A stretch of 64,000 nt of DNA from Magnetospira sp. QH-2 (GCF_000968135.1 NZ_FO538765.1:3546001-3610000), one strand, 5' to 3'. Shown: positions 1-9,583, counted from the first letter of the stretch. Notes: generated from the sequence alone by a model not told the origin. A program made the numbers and translations.

Positions 1-62
1 CGGGCTGTTTCTGCTAGTTCTTCGGACCTTGTTTCAATCTCCCCGTTCGAAGGACGACTTCC
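1..62. other. Leader at window edge
   Basis: This short stretch precedes the first gene. A purine-rich GAAGGA sits about 10 bases before the ATG at 63 and can serve as its ribosome binding site. No other signal is visible, and the promoter probably lies outside the window. Confidence 0.4.
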
Positions 63-2114
63 ATGCATAACCTTTGGTCCGAAACCGAATCTCATGCCGC
101 CATTGCCCGGTACGGTGCCGATGGAATCAACGAGGATTGGGCCCTGCGCACCTATACCACCCGGCTGCTCGGATCGGTGCCCGAGTTGGTGTTGCATGGC
201 GGCGGCAATACCTCGGTCAAGACCAGCCTCCCGGATCTGACCGGCGACACGACCGAGGTGCTCTGCGTCAAGGGATCGGGCTGGGACATGGGAACCATCG
301 AACCGGCGGGACTGCCCGCCGTGCGCCTGGAACCGCTGCTCAAGCTGCAAGACGTGGACAGCCTGACCGATGAGGAAATGGTCAACTTGCAACGCACCAG
401 CCTGATGGATGCCAGCGCGCCCAATCCGTCGGTGGAGACCCTGCTGCATGCCTTCATCCCGCACAAGTTCATCGATCATACCCATGCCAATGCGGTGGTC
501 GCCCTGACCGATCAACCGGACGGCGAGGCCCGGGCCCGCGACCTCTATGGCGACCGCATGGCCATCGTGCCCTATGTGATGCCCGGCTTTTATCTGGCCC
601 GGGACGGCTACCGGGCCTATCTGGACAAGCCCGACGCCGAGGGACTGATCCTGGTCAAGCATGGCATCTTCACCTTCGGCGCCACGGCCCGCGAAGCCTA
701 TGACCGGATGATCGAGCTGGTCTCCGTCGCCGAGGATGTCCTGGCCAAGGCCGGGCCGAAAGTTTATCCATCAGCATCGGTGGCGTCGTCGGTGGCGACG
801 GTGGCCCAGGTGGCCCCAATCCTGCGCGGGCTGGTGGCCGAGGATCAGGGTGACGACCATGAGCCCAAACGACTGCTGCTGGACTTCCGCACCTCCGCCG
901 CCATCCGGGCCTTCGTGGATGGCGCAGATCTGAGCGACTATAGCCAGCGGGGCACCGTGACCCCGGACCATGTGATTCGCACCAAGCCCAAACCCTTGGT
1001 GCTTCCCTGTCCCGAAGCGGGCAAACTGGACGCATTCGCCAAGGGCGCGAAAGCGGCACTGGCAGCCTATCAGGCCGACTATCAGGCCTATTTCGAGCGC
1101 AACAATGCCCGGCTCGGCGGCATCAAAACGCCATTGGACCCGATGCCGCGCATCGCCTTGGTGCCGGGGCTGGGACTGTTCGGCATGGATAAGTCCCGCG
1201 GCGCGGCTGCCATCGCCGCCGATCTGGCCGAGACCAATATCGACGTGATTACCGCCGCCGAGGGGTTGGGCACCTATGACCCGATCCCCGAGGCTGACCA
1301 GTTCGACCTGGAATACTGGTCCCTGGAACAGGCCAAGCTGGGCAAGGGCTCCGAGAAAGCCCTGGCCCGTCAGGTCTGTTTGGTCACCGGCGGCGGATCG
1401 GGCATCGGCGCCGCCACCGCCCGGGCCTTCGCCGCCCAGGGCTGCGAGGTGGTGGTGCTGGACCGCGACGAACCCACCGCCCAGGCCATGGCCGAGGCCG
1501 TGAAGGGATTGGGCATCGGCTGTGACGTCACCGACAAAATGGCCGTGACCGCCGCCATCGCCCAGGTCTGCGAGACCTATGGCGGATTGGACATCGTCGT
1601 GTCCAATGCCGGCGCCGCCTGGCAGGGCCGCATCGGCGAGGTGGATGAGGAAACCCTGCGCCAGAGCTTCGAATTGAATTTCTGGGGACACCACACAATT
1701 TGCCAGGAAGCCGTTCGAGTAATGACCGCACAAAGCACCGGCGGCTGTCTGTTGTTCAATACTTCCAAACAGGCGCTCAATCCGGGCAAGAACTTCGGTC
1801 CCTACGGCCTACCCAAAGCCGCCACCTTGTTCTTGATGAAGCAATATGCCTTGGACCACGGGCGCGACGGCATTCGGGCCAATGCCGTTAATGCCGACCG
1901 CATCCGCTCCGGCCTGCTAACCGATGACTTCATCGCCCAGCGATCCGTGGCCCGGGGGGTGAGCGAGCACGACTACATGGCGGGCAACCTGCTGGGGCGC
2001 GAGGTCACCGCCGAGGACGTGGCCCAGGCCTTTGTGGATCTGGCCAAATCGCGCAAGACCACGGCGGCGGTGATGACCGTCGACGGCGGCAATATCGAAG
2101 CCTCGGTCCGATGA
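63..2114 (+). CDS. Bifunctional class II aldolase / short-chain dehydrogenase (RhaD/RhaE-like)
   Basis: The 683-residue protein has two domains. Residues about 20-400 form a class II (zinc) aldolase, with metal-binding histidines at H139-T-H141 and H200. Residues about 435-683 form an NAD(P)-binding short-chain dehydrogenase, with TGGGSGIG near residue 442 and the catalytic pair Y581/K585. The family is the bifunctional rhamnulose-1-phosphate aldolase/lactaldehyde dehydrogenase type, which cleaves a sugar phosphate to DHAP and an aldehyde and then acts on the aldehyde. The exact sugar cannot be read here. The next gene, a second aldolase, overlaps by four bases (ATGA), so the two are probably co-translated. 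Neither kinase nor isomerase of a rhamnose pathway is in view. Cytoplasmic. Confidence 0.85.
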   Translation: MHNLWSETESHAAIARYGADGINEDWALRTYTTRLLGSVPELVLHGGGNTSVKTSLPDLTGDTTEVLCVKGSGWDMGTIEPAGLPAVRLEPLLKLQDVDSLTDEEMVNLQRTSLMDASAPNPSVETLLHAFIPHKFIDHTHANAVVALTDQPDGEARARDLYGDRMAIVPYVMPGFYLARDGYRAYLDKPDAEGLILVKHGIFTFGATAREAYDRMIELVSVAEDVLAKAGPKVYPSASVASSVATVAQVAPILRGLVAEDQGDDHEPKRLLLDFRTSAAIRAFVDGADLSDYSQRGTVTPDHVIRTKPKPLVLPCPEAGKLDAFAKGAKAALAAYQADYQAYFERNNARLGGIKTPLDPMPRIALVPGLGLFGMDKSRGAAAIAADLAETNIDVITAAEGLGTYDPIPEADQFDLEYWSLEQAKLGKGSEKALARQVCLVTGGGSGIGAATARAFAAQGCEVVVLDRDEPTAQAMAEAVKGLGIGCDVTDKMAVTAAIAQVCETYGGLDIVVSNAGAAWQGRIGEVDEETLRQSFELNFWGHHTICQEAVRVMTAQSTGGCLLFNTSKQALNPGKNFGPYGLPKAATLFLMKQYALDHGRDGIRANAVNADRIRSGLLTDDFIAQRSVARGVSEHDYMAGNLLGREVTAEDVAQAFVDLAKSRKTTAAVMTVDGGNIEASVR

Positions 2115-2764
2115 ACCACGATCATACCGACGCCGCGCGGACGGTCATCCATACCGCCCTGGCCATGAACGCCCAAGGGCTCAATCGCGGTAGCGCGGGC
2201 AATGTATCGCTGCGCCTGGGGGACGGATTCCTGGTCACGCCGTCGGGCATGGCCTACCCAGACCTGCTGCCCGAAGACGTGGTCTGGGTCGGTTTGGACG
2301 GCAGATGGGATCGCCATGGCCGCAAACCCTCCAGCGAATGGCAGTTTCATCAAGCGATCTACGCGGCCCGACCGGAGATCAACGCCGTGGTCCATACCCA
2401 TTCCAGTTTCGCCTCTACCCTGGCGGTGCTGGAACGGGACATTCCACCGTTCCATTACATGGTCGCCGCCGCCGGGGGCCGGGATATCCGCTGTGCTCCC
2501 TATGCCACCACAGGCAGCCCCGAGTTGGCCGAGACCACCGTTACGGCGCTGGCGGGTCGGCGGGCCTGTCTGCTGGCCCATCATGGCCTGATCGCCTGCG
2601 GCCCCGATGCCGAGCGTGCCCTGGACCTAGCCGCCGAAGTGGAAGACTTGGCCAAGATCTATGTGCAGGCCCTGGCCATCGCCGAGCCACCCCGGCTCGA
2701 AGACGCCGAAATGACCCGCATGCAAGAGATCTTCAAGGCCTATGGGGCCAACGCGCAGGATTGA
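2111..2764 (+). CDS. Class II aldolase/adducin family protein
   Basis: The 217-residue protein is a single class II aldolase domain of normal length for the fuculose-phosphate aldolase/OtnC group. Zinc ligands are seen as H95-T-H97 and H157/H158, and a SEWxFH segment carries the likely catalytic glutamate. Members cleave or decarboxylate sugar-acid phosphates, so L-fuculose-1-phosphate aldolase and 3-oxo-tetronate 4-phosphate decarboxylase are both possible. Its start overlaps the stop of the bifunctional aldolase/dehydrogenase by four bases, which suggests one operon and consecutive steps on the same substrate pool. The stop codon is followed directly by an AT-rich motif that recurs, inverted, at 5018-5037. 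Confidence 0.8.
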   Translation: MNHDHTDAARTVIHTALAMNAQGLNRGSAGNVSLRLGDGFLVTPSGMAYPDLLPEDVVWVGLDGRWDRHGRKPSSEWQFHQAIYAARPEINAVVHTHSSFASTLAVLERDIPPFHYMVAAAGGRDIRCAPYATTGSPELAETTVTALAGRRACLLAHHGLIACGPDAERALDLAAEVEDLAKIYVQALAIAEPPRLEDAEMTRMQEIFKAYGANAQD

Positions 2765-2784
2765 TTAATATATATTATGTCCCC
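2764..2784 (-). repeat. Short inverted repeat, left copy (GGGGACA-type)
   Basis: Read on the minus strand this is GGGGACATAATATATATTAA. A close relative lies on the plus strand at 5018-5037. The GGGGACA ends face each other, so the pair brackets the TPR gene like imperfect terminal inverted repeats. No transposase lies between them. Confidence 0.45.
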
Positions 2785-3062
2785 GCCATAGTGTGGCGGC
2801 AATGGCGGTGCGAGACGGAGCGGATTGGTGGATCTGCGGGTATGTCTGTCGGTGAATGGGGCGGCGGATGAGGCGATGAATGGTCCTTCGACGCCCCCAT
2901 GGTTTCGCCCCTGCCCCACCCATCAGAGCCCCTGCCCCGCACAGGCAGGGGGGTCGCACAATGCTGAGATCACGCTGCCTCATCCATTGATTTGGCGCGG
3001 GCAGAACATCAATATTTGGGTATTTTCAAGTCACCTTCTATTATGGGATAGGAGGAGTCGTG
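2785..3062. other. Intergenic region before the TPR gene
   Basis: About 280 bases without a convincing gene; a 136-codon frame here overlaps the TPR gene out of frame and has no family signature. The only clear element is a strong GGAGG just upstream of the ATG at 3063. No promoter was recognised with confidence. Confidence 0.4.
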
Positions 3063-4841
3063 ATGCTGGATTCGATCATCAAATTTCTGACCGAGAACCG
3101 GGATACCTTGATCGTTGGGATCCTGTTGGCGCTGCTGGCCTGGTTCCTGGCCCGATACTTCATGCCCAAAGGCAAGGGCGATGGCCCACAGATCAACTAC
3201 ACAACCAATGTCATTGTAACGCCAGAATTGCTTGATCGGTTGATCCAGGCCATCGAGGCGAAGAAGGATGCCGAGCCCAGGCTTGATACCACTGAAAATG
3301 ACCTCATCAGCAAGGAAGAGGAAATCCGCGGCCTCAAGAAGGCCTTGGAAACGGCCCTAAACGCTGACCAGAACCAAGTTTCCGTTGCCGACATCATCCA
3401 GGACGCGGAACAGGGCAAGACCGACGCCGCCGAACAGGCTCTGGAAGCCCTGCTGGCCGCCAAGGAGTCCGAAGGCCGGGGCAGCCTGTCCGAAGCCTCC
3501 CAGGCGGCCTTACAGATCGGCGTCCTGGCCTATCACCATGACAGTCAAAAGGCCCTGCGCGCCTTCACCAAGGCGACGGCCCTGGACGAGGACCATGCTG
3601 AGGCCTGGAATTATTTGGGTCTTATTCACCATCGTCTGGGCAATCTGGATCTTGCCGTCGCCGCCTATGAGCGGGTCCTGGTCCTGGGCAACCGCAACAG
3701 GGACAAGGCGGTGCAGGCCGTGGCCATCTGCAACCTGGGCACCATCGAACTAACACGCGGGAACCTGGACCAGGCCATGGCCTATCACCAACAGGCTCTG
3801 AGCCTCAATAAGACACTGGACCGCAAGCATGGCATGGCCGACGACTACGGCAACATGGGCGTCGTGGAACAAACACGCGGGAACCTGGACCAGGCCATGG
3901 CCTATCACCAACAGGCCTTGGCCATCGATGAGGCGCTGGGCAACAAGGAAGGCATGGCCAACCAATACGGCAACATGGGCAACGTGGAACAAACACGCGG
4001 CAACCTGGACCAGGCCATGACCTATATCCAACAGGCTCTGAGCCTCAATAAGACACTGGGCAGCAAGCAAGGCATGGCCGCTGACTACCACAACATGGGC
4101 GTCGTGGAACAAACACGCGGGAACCTGGACCAGGCCATGGCCTATCACCAACAGGCCCTGGCCCTCCATGAGGCGCTGGGCAGCAAGCAAGGAATGGCCA
4201 ACGACCACGGCAACATGGGCGTCGTGGAACAAACACGCGGCAACCTGGACCGGGCCATGGCCTATCACCAACAGGCCCTGAGCCTTGATAAGGCACTGGG
4301 CCGCAAGCAAGGCATGGCCAACCAATACGGCAACATGGGCAACGTGGAACTAACACGCGGCAACCTGGACCAGACCATGATCTATTACCAACAGGCCCTG
4401 GCCCTCCATGAGGCGCTGGGCAACAAGCAAGGCATGGCCAACGATTACGGCAACATGGGCGTCGTGGAACAAACACGCGGCAACCTGGACCAGGCCATGG
4501 ACCACTACCGACAGGCCCTGAGCCTCAATAAGACACTGGGCCGCAAGCAAAGCATGGCCATCCAGTACGGCAACATGGGCACCGTAAAAAAAACACGCGG
4601 CAACCTGGACCAGGCCATGGACCACTACCAACAGGCCCTGAGCCTCAATAAGACACTGGGCCGCAAGCAAGGCATGGCCGCCGCCTACGGCAGAATGGGT
4701 ATCGTGGAAAAACAACGCGGCGACACAGCGACCGCCCGCGCCCATTGGCAAAAGGCCCTGGACCTGTACCGGCAGGTGGGCATGCAGCCGGAGATCGAGA
4801 AAGTGGAAGGCTTGCTGGCCGGGTTGGACAAAGCGGATTAG
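3063..4841 (+). CDS. Membrane-anchored tetratricopeptide repeat protein
   Basis: The protein (about 592 residues) starts at the second of two adjacent start codons (GTG ATG); the ATG is well placed behind GGAGG. Residues about 13-35 form one hydrophobic helix that would anchor it in the inner membrane. A charged, coiled-coil-like linker (about 60-105) follows. From about residue 150 onward there are TPR units, of which eight consecutive 40-residue units are almost identical. Each carries the pattern GNxGxVExTRGNLDQAMxxxxQAL. TPR arrays bind peptides or assemble complexes, but no partner is evident. The high DNA identity between units suggests recent expansion, so copy number may vary. The gene is bracketed by short inverted repeats, which may indicate transfer. 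Confidence 0.8.
   Translation: MLDSIIKFLTENRDTLIVGILLALLAWFLARYFMPKGKGDGPQINYTTNVIVTPELLDRLIQAIEAKKDAEPRLDTTENDLISKEEEIRGLKKALETALNADQNQVSVADIIQDAEQGKTDAAEQALEALLAAKESEGRGSLSEASQAALQIGVLAYHHDSQKALRAFTKATALDEDHAEAWNYLGLIHHRLGNLDLAVAAYERVLVLGNRNRDKAVQAVAICNLGTIELTRGNLDQAMAYHQQALSLNKTLDRKHGMADDYGNMGVVEQTRGNLDQAMAYHQQALAIDEALGNKEGMANQYGNMGNVEQTRGNLDQAMTYIQQALSLNKTLGSKQGMAADYHNMGVVEQTRGNLDQAMAYHQQALALHEALGSKQGMANDHGNMGVVEQTRGNLDRAMAYHQQALSLDKALGRKQGMANQYGNMGNVELTRGNLDQTMIYYQQALALHEALGNKQGMANDYGNMGVVEQTRGNLDQAMDHYRQALSLNKTLGRKQSMAIQYGNMGTVKKTRGNLDQAMDHYQQALSLNKTLGRKQGMAAAYGRMGIVEKQRGDTATARAHWQKALDLYRQVGMQPEIEKVEGLLAGLDKAD
3741..4700 (+). repeat. Tandem repeat, 120-bp period, eight copies, inside the TPR gene
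   Basis: The same segment (aacctggaccaggccatg) ends at 3780, 3900, 4020, 4140, 4260, 4380 (variant), 4500 and 4620, an exact 120-base period. The unit encodes one 40-residue TPR. The copies differ mainly at codons exposed between the helices. This array is a good substrate for slipped recombination and for short-read misassembly. Confidence 0.9.
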
Positions 4842-4932
4842 GGCGGCCTGTTTCCCTTTCCGCCTCCCCCGCGCGGGCAGAGGGGACGGGGGCTGCCGGG
4901 GTCCTGTTGGGGGGGAATACCTCCCCGCCTGC

Positions 4933-4995
4933 GCGGGACCTGCGGGACCTGCGGGACCTGAGGGACCTGAGGGGCCTGAGGGACCTGAGAGGCTT
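4933..4995 (+). repeat. 9-bp direct repeat array
   Basis: About seven tandem copies of a 9-base unit close to cGGGACCTG, drifting to aGGGACCTG, lie between the TPR gene and the next gene. The array is non-coding and GC-rich; no function is evident. Confidence 0.7.
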
Positions 4996-5017
4996 AGATC
5001 GCCCCTCTAAATTACTC

Positions 5018-5037
5018 GGGGACACAATATATAATTA
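5018..5037 (+). repeat. Short inverted repeat, right copy (GGGGACA-type)
   Basis: GGGGACACAATATATAATTA on the plus strand mirrors the motif at 2764-2784. Together they flank a 2.2-kb segment made up of the TPR gene and the 9-bp array. Confidence 0.45.
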
Positions 5038-5053
5038 CTGCCGACCGAGCCGC

Positions 5054-5461
5054 CTATGCCGGACGAATACCGGATCGGCTTTCCCGCCAAACCAATCCCG
5101 CCAGCAAGGCGAAATAACCGCCGATGAGGCCGGTCTGAATCCAATAAGGCATGGTGGACTGGCCTTCTTGCAGCACGGAGGCCAGGGCATCGGAAAGGTT
5201 GACCGAGGCCAGCCCGAGAACGGTCATGCCGAGGGCGAACAGGGCTGCCGGCACCACCGCCCGGTGGTTGGCCGCCGAATAGAACAACGCCGCGTAAGCG
5301 ATCACCGCGAAGGCGATGATCTTATCCTGATAGGCATGGAACGGTGTGTCGTAATAGACGAACAGCAAGGGCTGCTTGATGCCGAAAAAGTGTGCCACGG
5401 CCATGCAGCAGAAATAGACCACCCCGGCCAGCAAGGCATATCTCAAGGGCGCCGATGGCAT
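5054..5461 (-). CDS. Small integral membrane protein, function unknown
   Basis: The 135-residue protein has about four hydrophobic helices, near residues 7-27, 47-63, 68-88 and 106-126, separated by short polar loops. I do not recognise the family. The start at 5461 is supported by GGAGG seven bases upstream. It lies downstream of the EF-G-like gene on the same strand with a 50-base gap, so it may share its transcript. It looks like a real gene because the frame is fully membrane-like and well initiated. Confidence 0.6.
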   Translation of the reverse strand: MPSAPLRYALLAGVVYFCCMAVAHFFGIKQPLLFVYYDTPFHAYQDKIIAFAVIAYAALFYSAANHRAVVPAALFALGMTVLGLASVNLSDALASVLQEGQSTMPYWIQTGLIGGYFALLAGLVWRESRSGIRPA

Positions 5462-5511
5462 GGTGGCCTCCGTGGCGGCGGCGGACGGTCCGACCGACCG
5501 CCGCCAAGGAA

Positions 5512-7542
5512 TCAGTCCTTTTTCGCCTGGGCGGCGACGATCTGATCGGCGACCCGGCCCATCAGCTCCTGCAAGTGGTCGAAGGACCAGGAGAAGGTGC
5601 CGACGCCCAGGGTCATGGAGCGTAACTCGACGATCATGTCATGCATCTCCGCCTGTGGCAGGTAGGCCTGTACTTCGTCCCAGCCGTTCCAGCCTTCCTT
5701 GGCCTGATAGCCGAGGATCTGTCCCCGGCGACCGCTGACCAGCCGTTGCACCCGCGAGGTGAACTCGTTGGGAATGGCGATATCCACCGAACAGATGGGC
5801 TCCAGTAGCACCGGTTCGCACTCGGGCATGCCTTCGCGCATGCCCTGCTGGGCGGCCTTGCGGAAGGCCATGTCGGAGCTGTCCACGGTGTGGAACTTGC
5901 CATCAGTCAGCGTCACCTCGATATCGACGATGGGAAAGCCCAAAGGCCCGGCGGAGGCGCAATGGTCGCGCATGCCCGCTTCCACGGCGGGGATGTACTG
6001 CTTGGGCACGGCGCCGCCGGTGATGGTGTCCTTGAACTGGATGCCCGATCCCCGGGGCAGCGGCTTGATGGTCAGATGCACCTCGCCGAATTCGCCGTGG
6101 CCACCGGACTGTTTCTTGTGGCGGGCCTGCTTGGAGACGCTCTTGCGGATGGTCTCGCGATAGGCCACCTGCGGGCGTTCGGTGACGGCGGTGATGTTGT
6201 AGCGATGGCGCAGCCGGGCCACGGCCACCTGCAAATGCACCGAGCCTTGTCCCCAGACCAGGAACTCGTGGGTCTCGGGATCATGGCCGAAGCTGAGCGA
6301 CGGATCTTCCTCGGCCAGCTTGGCCAGGGCGCCGGACAGTTTCACTTCGTCCTCGCGCTTCTCGGCATTGATGGCCAAGGAGAACAAGGAGGTCAGCGGC
6401 TCGGGCCATTCCAAGGCCTCGGCCTTGCCCGATGGCGACAGAACGGCGCCGGTATGGACCTCTTCCATGCGCCCCAGACCGACGATCGCGCCCGCCGGAG
6501 CCTTGGCGGTTTTTACATGCTTGCCGCCGTCAAAGCTGAACAAACCGGAGACCTTGGACTCGCCTAGCTGCATGCCGTCGGTGAACTCGCCACGCCAGAC
6601 GCGGGCGATGGACAGCTTGCCCGTATGGGCCGCATGCAAGGTCTTGAACACCTGGGCCACCGGCTCGCCGCTGGATTCAAAACCCATGCGTTCGGCCGAT
6701 GCGGCGGCTTCCGGGGCTTCGTGGCGCAACGCCTTGAGCAGCCGGGTGACGCCATGGGCATGCAGGGCTGATCCGAAGAATACCGGCACAATCAGATCCT
6801 GTTGCAGATCGCGGGCCATGTTCTCGTAGACCTCATCCGAATCCGGCACCACCTCTTCCAGCAATTCTTCCATCAGGTGGTCGTCGTAGTCGGCCAGGGC
6901 TTCCAAAAGATGTTCGCGCTCTTCGTGCTCCTCGTCTTTCAGGCTGTCGGGCACCGAAGACATCTTGGAGGGCTTGTCTTCTTGATATTCAAAGGCGCGC
7001 TCGCTGACCAGATCAATGAAGCCGGTGATCTTGTCGCCATCGCGGATGGGCAATTCGCGCAGCACCAAAGGCCGCTCGGACACCACCTGCAAGGCTTCCA
7101 AAGTCGCCTTGACCCCCACCGAGGTGTTGTCCATCTTGTTGATAAAAATCACGTGTGGGATTGCATGATCGTCGAGGAACTTGAGCAGCGGACCCATGGC
7201 CAGCGCTTTGTCCTCGCCTGGCTCGCAGACCACCACGGCGGTATCGGCAACCATCAAGGCATTGATGGCGTCTTGGGATAGCTCCACATTGCCGGGACAA
7301 TCGATGAAAGTCCATTGCTCACCTAGATAGGGACCGGATGCAATGTTCAGTTCCGTGCTCATCTGCCGGTCGCGGGCCTCGGGGGTGGAATCACCCACCG
7401 TGCTGCCCTCGGTGACCCGGCCCTTTCGGTTGGTTATCCCAGCACTGAACAACATGGCTTCCAGCAGCGTGGTCTTGCCACTGGTATAAGGTCCGACGAT
7501 GGCGGCCACGCGCGGGCCAGACGTGTGCTTCTTGTTCGGCAC
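5512..7542 (-). CDS. Elongation factor G-like translational GTPase
   Basis: The 676-residue protein has the EF-G domain order: GTPase (about 10-270), domain II, then domains III-V. The P-loop is GPYTSGKT (17-24) and the base-recognition motif is NKMD (135-138). The G3 motif reads DCPGN (81-85) where canonical EF-G has DTPGH; the histidine that activates the hydrolytic water is therefore replaced by N85. The canonical translocase is normally encoded beside rpsL/rpsG/tuf, which are not here, so this is probably the second, EF-G-like paralogue seen in many bacteria, with altered GTP turnover. The start is a GTG behind a strong AAGGAGG. Cytoplasmic, ribosome-associated by family. Confidence 0.85.
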   Translation of the reverse strand: MPNKKHTSGPRVAAIVGPYTSGKTTLLEAMLFSAGITNRKGRVTEGSTVGDSTPEARDRQMSTELNIASGPYLGEQWTFIDCPGNVELSQDAINALMVADTAVVVCEPGEDKALAMGPLLKFLDDHAIPHVIFINKMDNTSVGVKATLEALQVVSERPLVLRELPIRDGDKITGFIDLVSERAFEYQEDKPSKMSSVPDSLKDEEHEEREHLLEALADYDDHLMEELLEEVVPDSDEVYENMARDLQQDLIVPVFFGSALHAHGVTRLLKALRHEAPEAAASAERMGFESSGEPVAQVFKTLHAAHTGKLSIARVWRGEFTDGMQLGESKVSGLFSFDGGKHVKTAKAPAGAIVGLGRMEEVHTGAVLSPSGKAEALEWPEPLTSLFSLAINAEKREDEVKLSGALAKLAEEDPSLSFGHDPETHEFLVWGQGSVHLQVAVARLRHRYNITAVTERPQVAYRETIRKSVSKQARHKKQSGGHGEFGEVHLTIKPLPRGSGIQFKDTITGGAVPKQYIPAVEAGMRDHCASAGPLGFPIVDIEVTLTDGKFHTVDSSDMAFRKAAQQGMREGMPECEPVLLEPICSVDIAIPNEFTSRVQRLVSGRRGQILGYQAKEGWNGWDEVQAYLPQAEMHDMIVELRSMTLGVGTFSWSFDHLQELMGRVADQIVAAQAKKD

Positions 7543-7650
7543 GATGCCCCTCCTTGAGTCAGGTGATCGAAAGCGGATGAGACAGGAAAAGTCCCCTTTC
7601 CGAACACTACTCCTTTGAGGGGGCAGGGCAACAGGAAATCAGTCGTTTTT

Positions 7651-9495
7651 TTAAGCCGCGCCACAGTTCACGTCGGGGCCTTCAAGCCGATTGCGCCCCT
7701 GGGCCTTGGCCTTGTACAGGGCCTCGTCGGCGCGTCGGTACAGCTTCTCCGGCACGGCCTCGCCCGACCCGGGACATTCACAGACAAAACCGATGGAGAC
7801 GGTCAGTCGCCCACCCGCCGGATTGTCCTCGTGAACGATTCCTGCGTCATGGATGCATTGACGGATTCGCTCCAACTGATCGCGGGCCGCATCGGCCTCC
7901 ATGTTCGCCAGGATGATACAGAATTCCTCGCCACCGGTCCGGAACACATGGTCGTCCGGTCGCCGCAGGTTTTCCCTCAGAAGCTGAGCGACTTCCTTAA
8001 GAACGCGATCCCCTTCCTGGTGGCCGTAACGGTCGTTATAGAGCTTGAAATAATCCACATCGAGCATGGCCAGCACCAAGGGTGATTGGTGTCGGCGGGA
8101 CAGACGGATCAGGCTATCCAGCTGATTGTCGAAATGGCGGCGATTGTGCAGCCCGGTTAGCTGATCGGTGACGGCCAAATGCTCCACCAGCTTGCGGTTG
8201 GAAATATCCTGGCGCACCGACTTGTAGCCCACCAGATCGCCCTGTTTGTTCTTCATGGGTGAAATGTGAGACATCAGCCAGAAATCTTCACCATCCTTGG
8301 TCCGGTTGAGAATTTCACTCGACCAATCCTCTCCAGCGCGCAGCGTGCGCCACATGTCGCGAAAAAGCCGGTCGGGGGTATCGGGATGGCGGACCAGATT
8401 GTGATTGCGCCCCAGCAACTCTTCCTCTGAAAAGCCCGAAACGTCGCAAAACGCCTTGCTGACCCAGGTGATATTGCCATCCAGATCGGTGGTCGAGGAA
8501 ATCACATAGGTATCGAGCATGCGGTGATACTCGTTCAGATCCCGGCTGCTTTTCTCGATCTCCCGTTCCACATTCGAGACCCGGCGGTAGTAGAACCAGG
8601 CGAGCAGACTCAGCACCAATGCGGCGGTGGCCAATGACCCGCCCAGCACTTTGAATTGCAAATTGTGCTCTGCTTCCAAATCGAACAAGGCCACAACGGT
8701 GCCGATCACCGGGCCGTCCCGGTCCCGCAGGGGCACGGTGGTCACACCGTATTCCCGCGCATAAGCTTTGGTGACGTTCTCCTCAACCGGATAGCCACCA
8801 ATCCCTTGATTTGCCAAGGTTTCAGCAACGTTCGATGGCAGCCGGACCAGGGTGCCCAAAAGGATTTTATGGGACCAAGTTTTATCCTTGTCCGTGTTTT
8901 GCTGAACCGCCATTAGAATTTCAGCATTCAACGTTTCTGCCAACTCTTCGACCAGATCTGCCGCCGACAGGCCCAATTCCATATACCCCAGCAGAACCCC
9001 ATCCACTTTTACCGGGTGTACGGCACGCAAAGAAAAATCTCCAAAGGGGCCGAACTCGATGCCGTCGCTGGGGAGCCCTTTTTCCGCCGCCCGCGACAGC
9101 GACTTGCGTTCAATCAGGTCGCCGCTTTCCGACGGGTTATGTACTCGCAACTGAACTCGGCGGTCCGGCGCATGAAAGTAGAAATGCTTGACCCCATGGA
9201 GGCGCTGCAAATCCGAATAGATGGGATCGGCCAGGGCTCGCAGCCGCGCTATATCCCCCCCTTGCCAAGTCTCAATCAGCTCGGTCTGCCGGGTGAGGAA
9301 ATACAGCAGACCGTGCAAGGTCCGCATATCCTTGTCCACATCATTGACTAAGACGTCGTCGGCCAAGCGCTGCAAGGATTCAACATGCAGCATTTCTTCT
9401 TCCGATTCGAAAATCGCCAGCGCCCCCAGATGCGCCAACAGCATCAGGGCCAAACCCAGGATAAAAGGAAGGAATATCTTATTCTTAATCGACAT
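7651..9495 (-). CDS. Membrane diguanylate cyclase with Cache-like sensor, PAS and GGDEF domains
   Basis: The 614-residue protein has an N-terminal membrane helix (about 7-28), a periplasmic Cache-like sensor (about 30-285), a second helix (about 290-310), a PAS domain (about 325-445) and a C-terminal GGDEF domain. The active-site loop is GGEEF, a functional variant, and an RxxD product-inhibition site (RPDD) sits just upstream. It is therefore expected to make cyclic di-GMP under feedback control in response to a periplasmic ligand. No EAL domain is present. An AT-rich leader with a Fur-like site precedes the start. Confidence 0.88.
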   Translation of the reverse strand: MSIKNKIFLPFILGLALMLLAHLGALAIFESEEEMLHVESLQRLADDVLVNDVDKDMRTLHGLLYFLTRQTELIETWQGGDIARLRALADPIYSDLQRLHGVKHFYFHAPDRRVQLRVHNPSESGDLIERKSLSRAAEKGLPSDGIEFGPFGDFSLRAVHPVKVDGVLLGYMELGLSAADLVEELAETLNAEILMAVQQNTDKDKTWSHKILLGTLVRLPSNVAETLANQGIGGYPVEENVTKAYAREYGVTTVPLRDRDGPVIGTVVALFDLEAEHNLQFKVLGGSLATAALVLSLLAWFYYRRVSNVEREIEKSSRDLNEYHRMLDTYVISSTTDLDGNITWVSKAFCDVSGFSEEELLGRNHNLVRHPDTPDRLFRDMWRTLRAGEDWSSEILNRTKDGEDFWLMSHISPMKNKQGDLVGYKSVRQDISNRKLVEHLAVTDQLTGLHNRRHFDNQLDSLIRLSRRHQSPLVLAMLDVDYFKLYNDRYGHQEGDRVLKEVAQLLRENLRRPDDHVFRTGGEEFCIILANMEADAARDQLERIRQCIHDAGIVHEDNPAGGRLTVSIGFVCECPGSGEAVPEKLYRRADEALYKAKAQGRNRLEGPDVNCGAA

Positions 9496-9583
9496 TATAT
9501 GCTGCCATGACGAATATATTATTCTTTGGGCATATGTAGCGCGGAATTCAGATTATTATACAGAAACCGAACGTTATTACAAG

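Noticed and set aside
3741-4700. CRISPR array.
   Set aside because: The 120-bp repeats are contiguous coding units without spacers.
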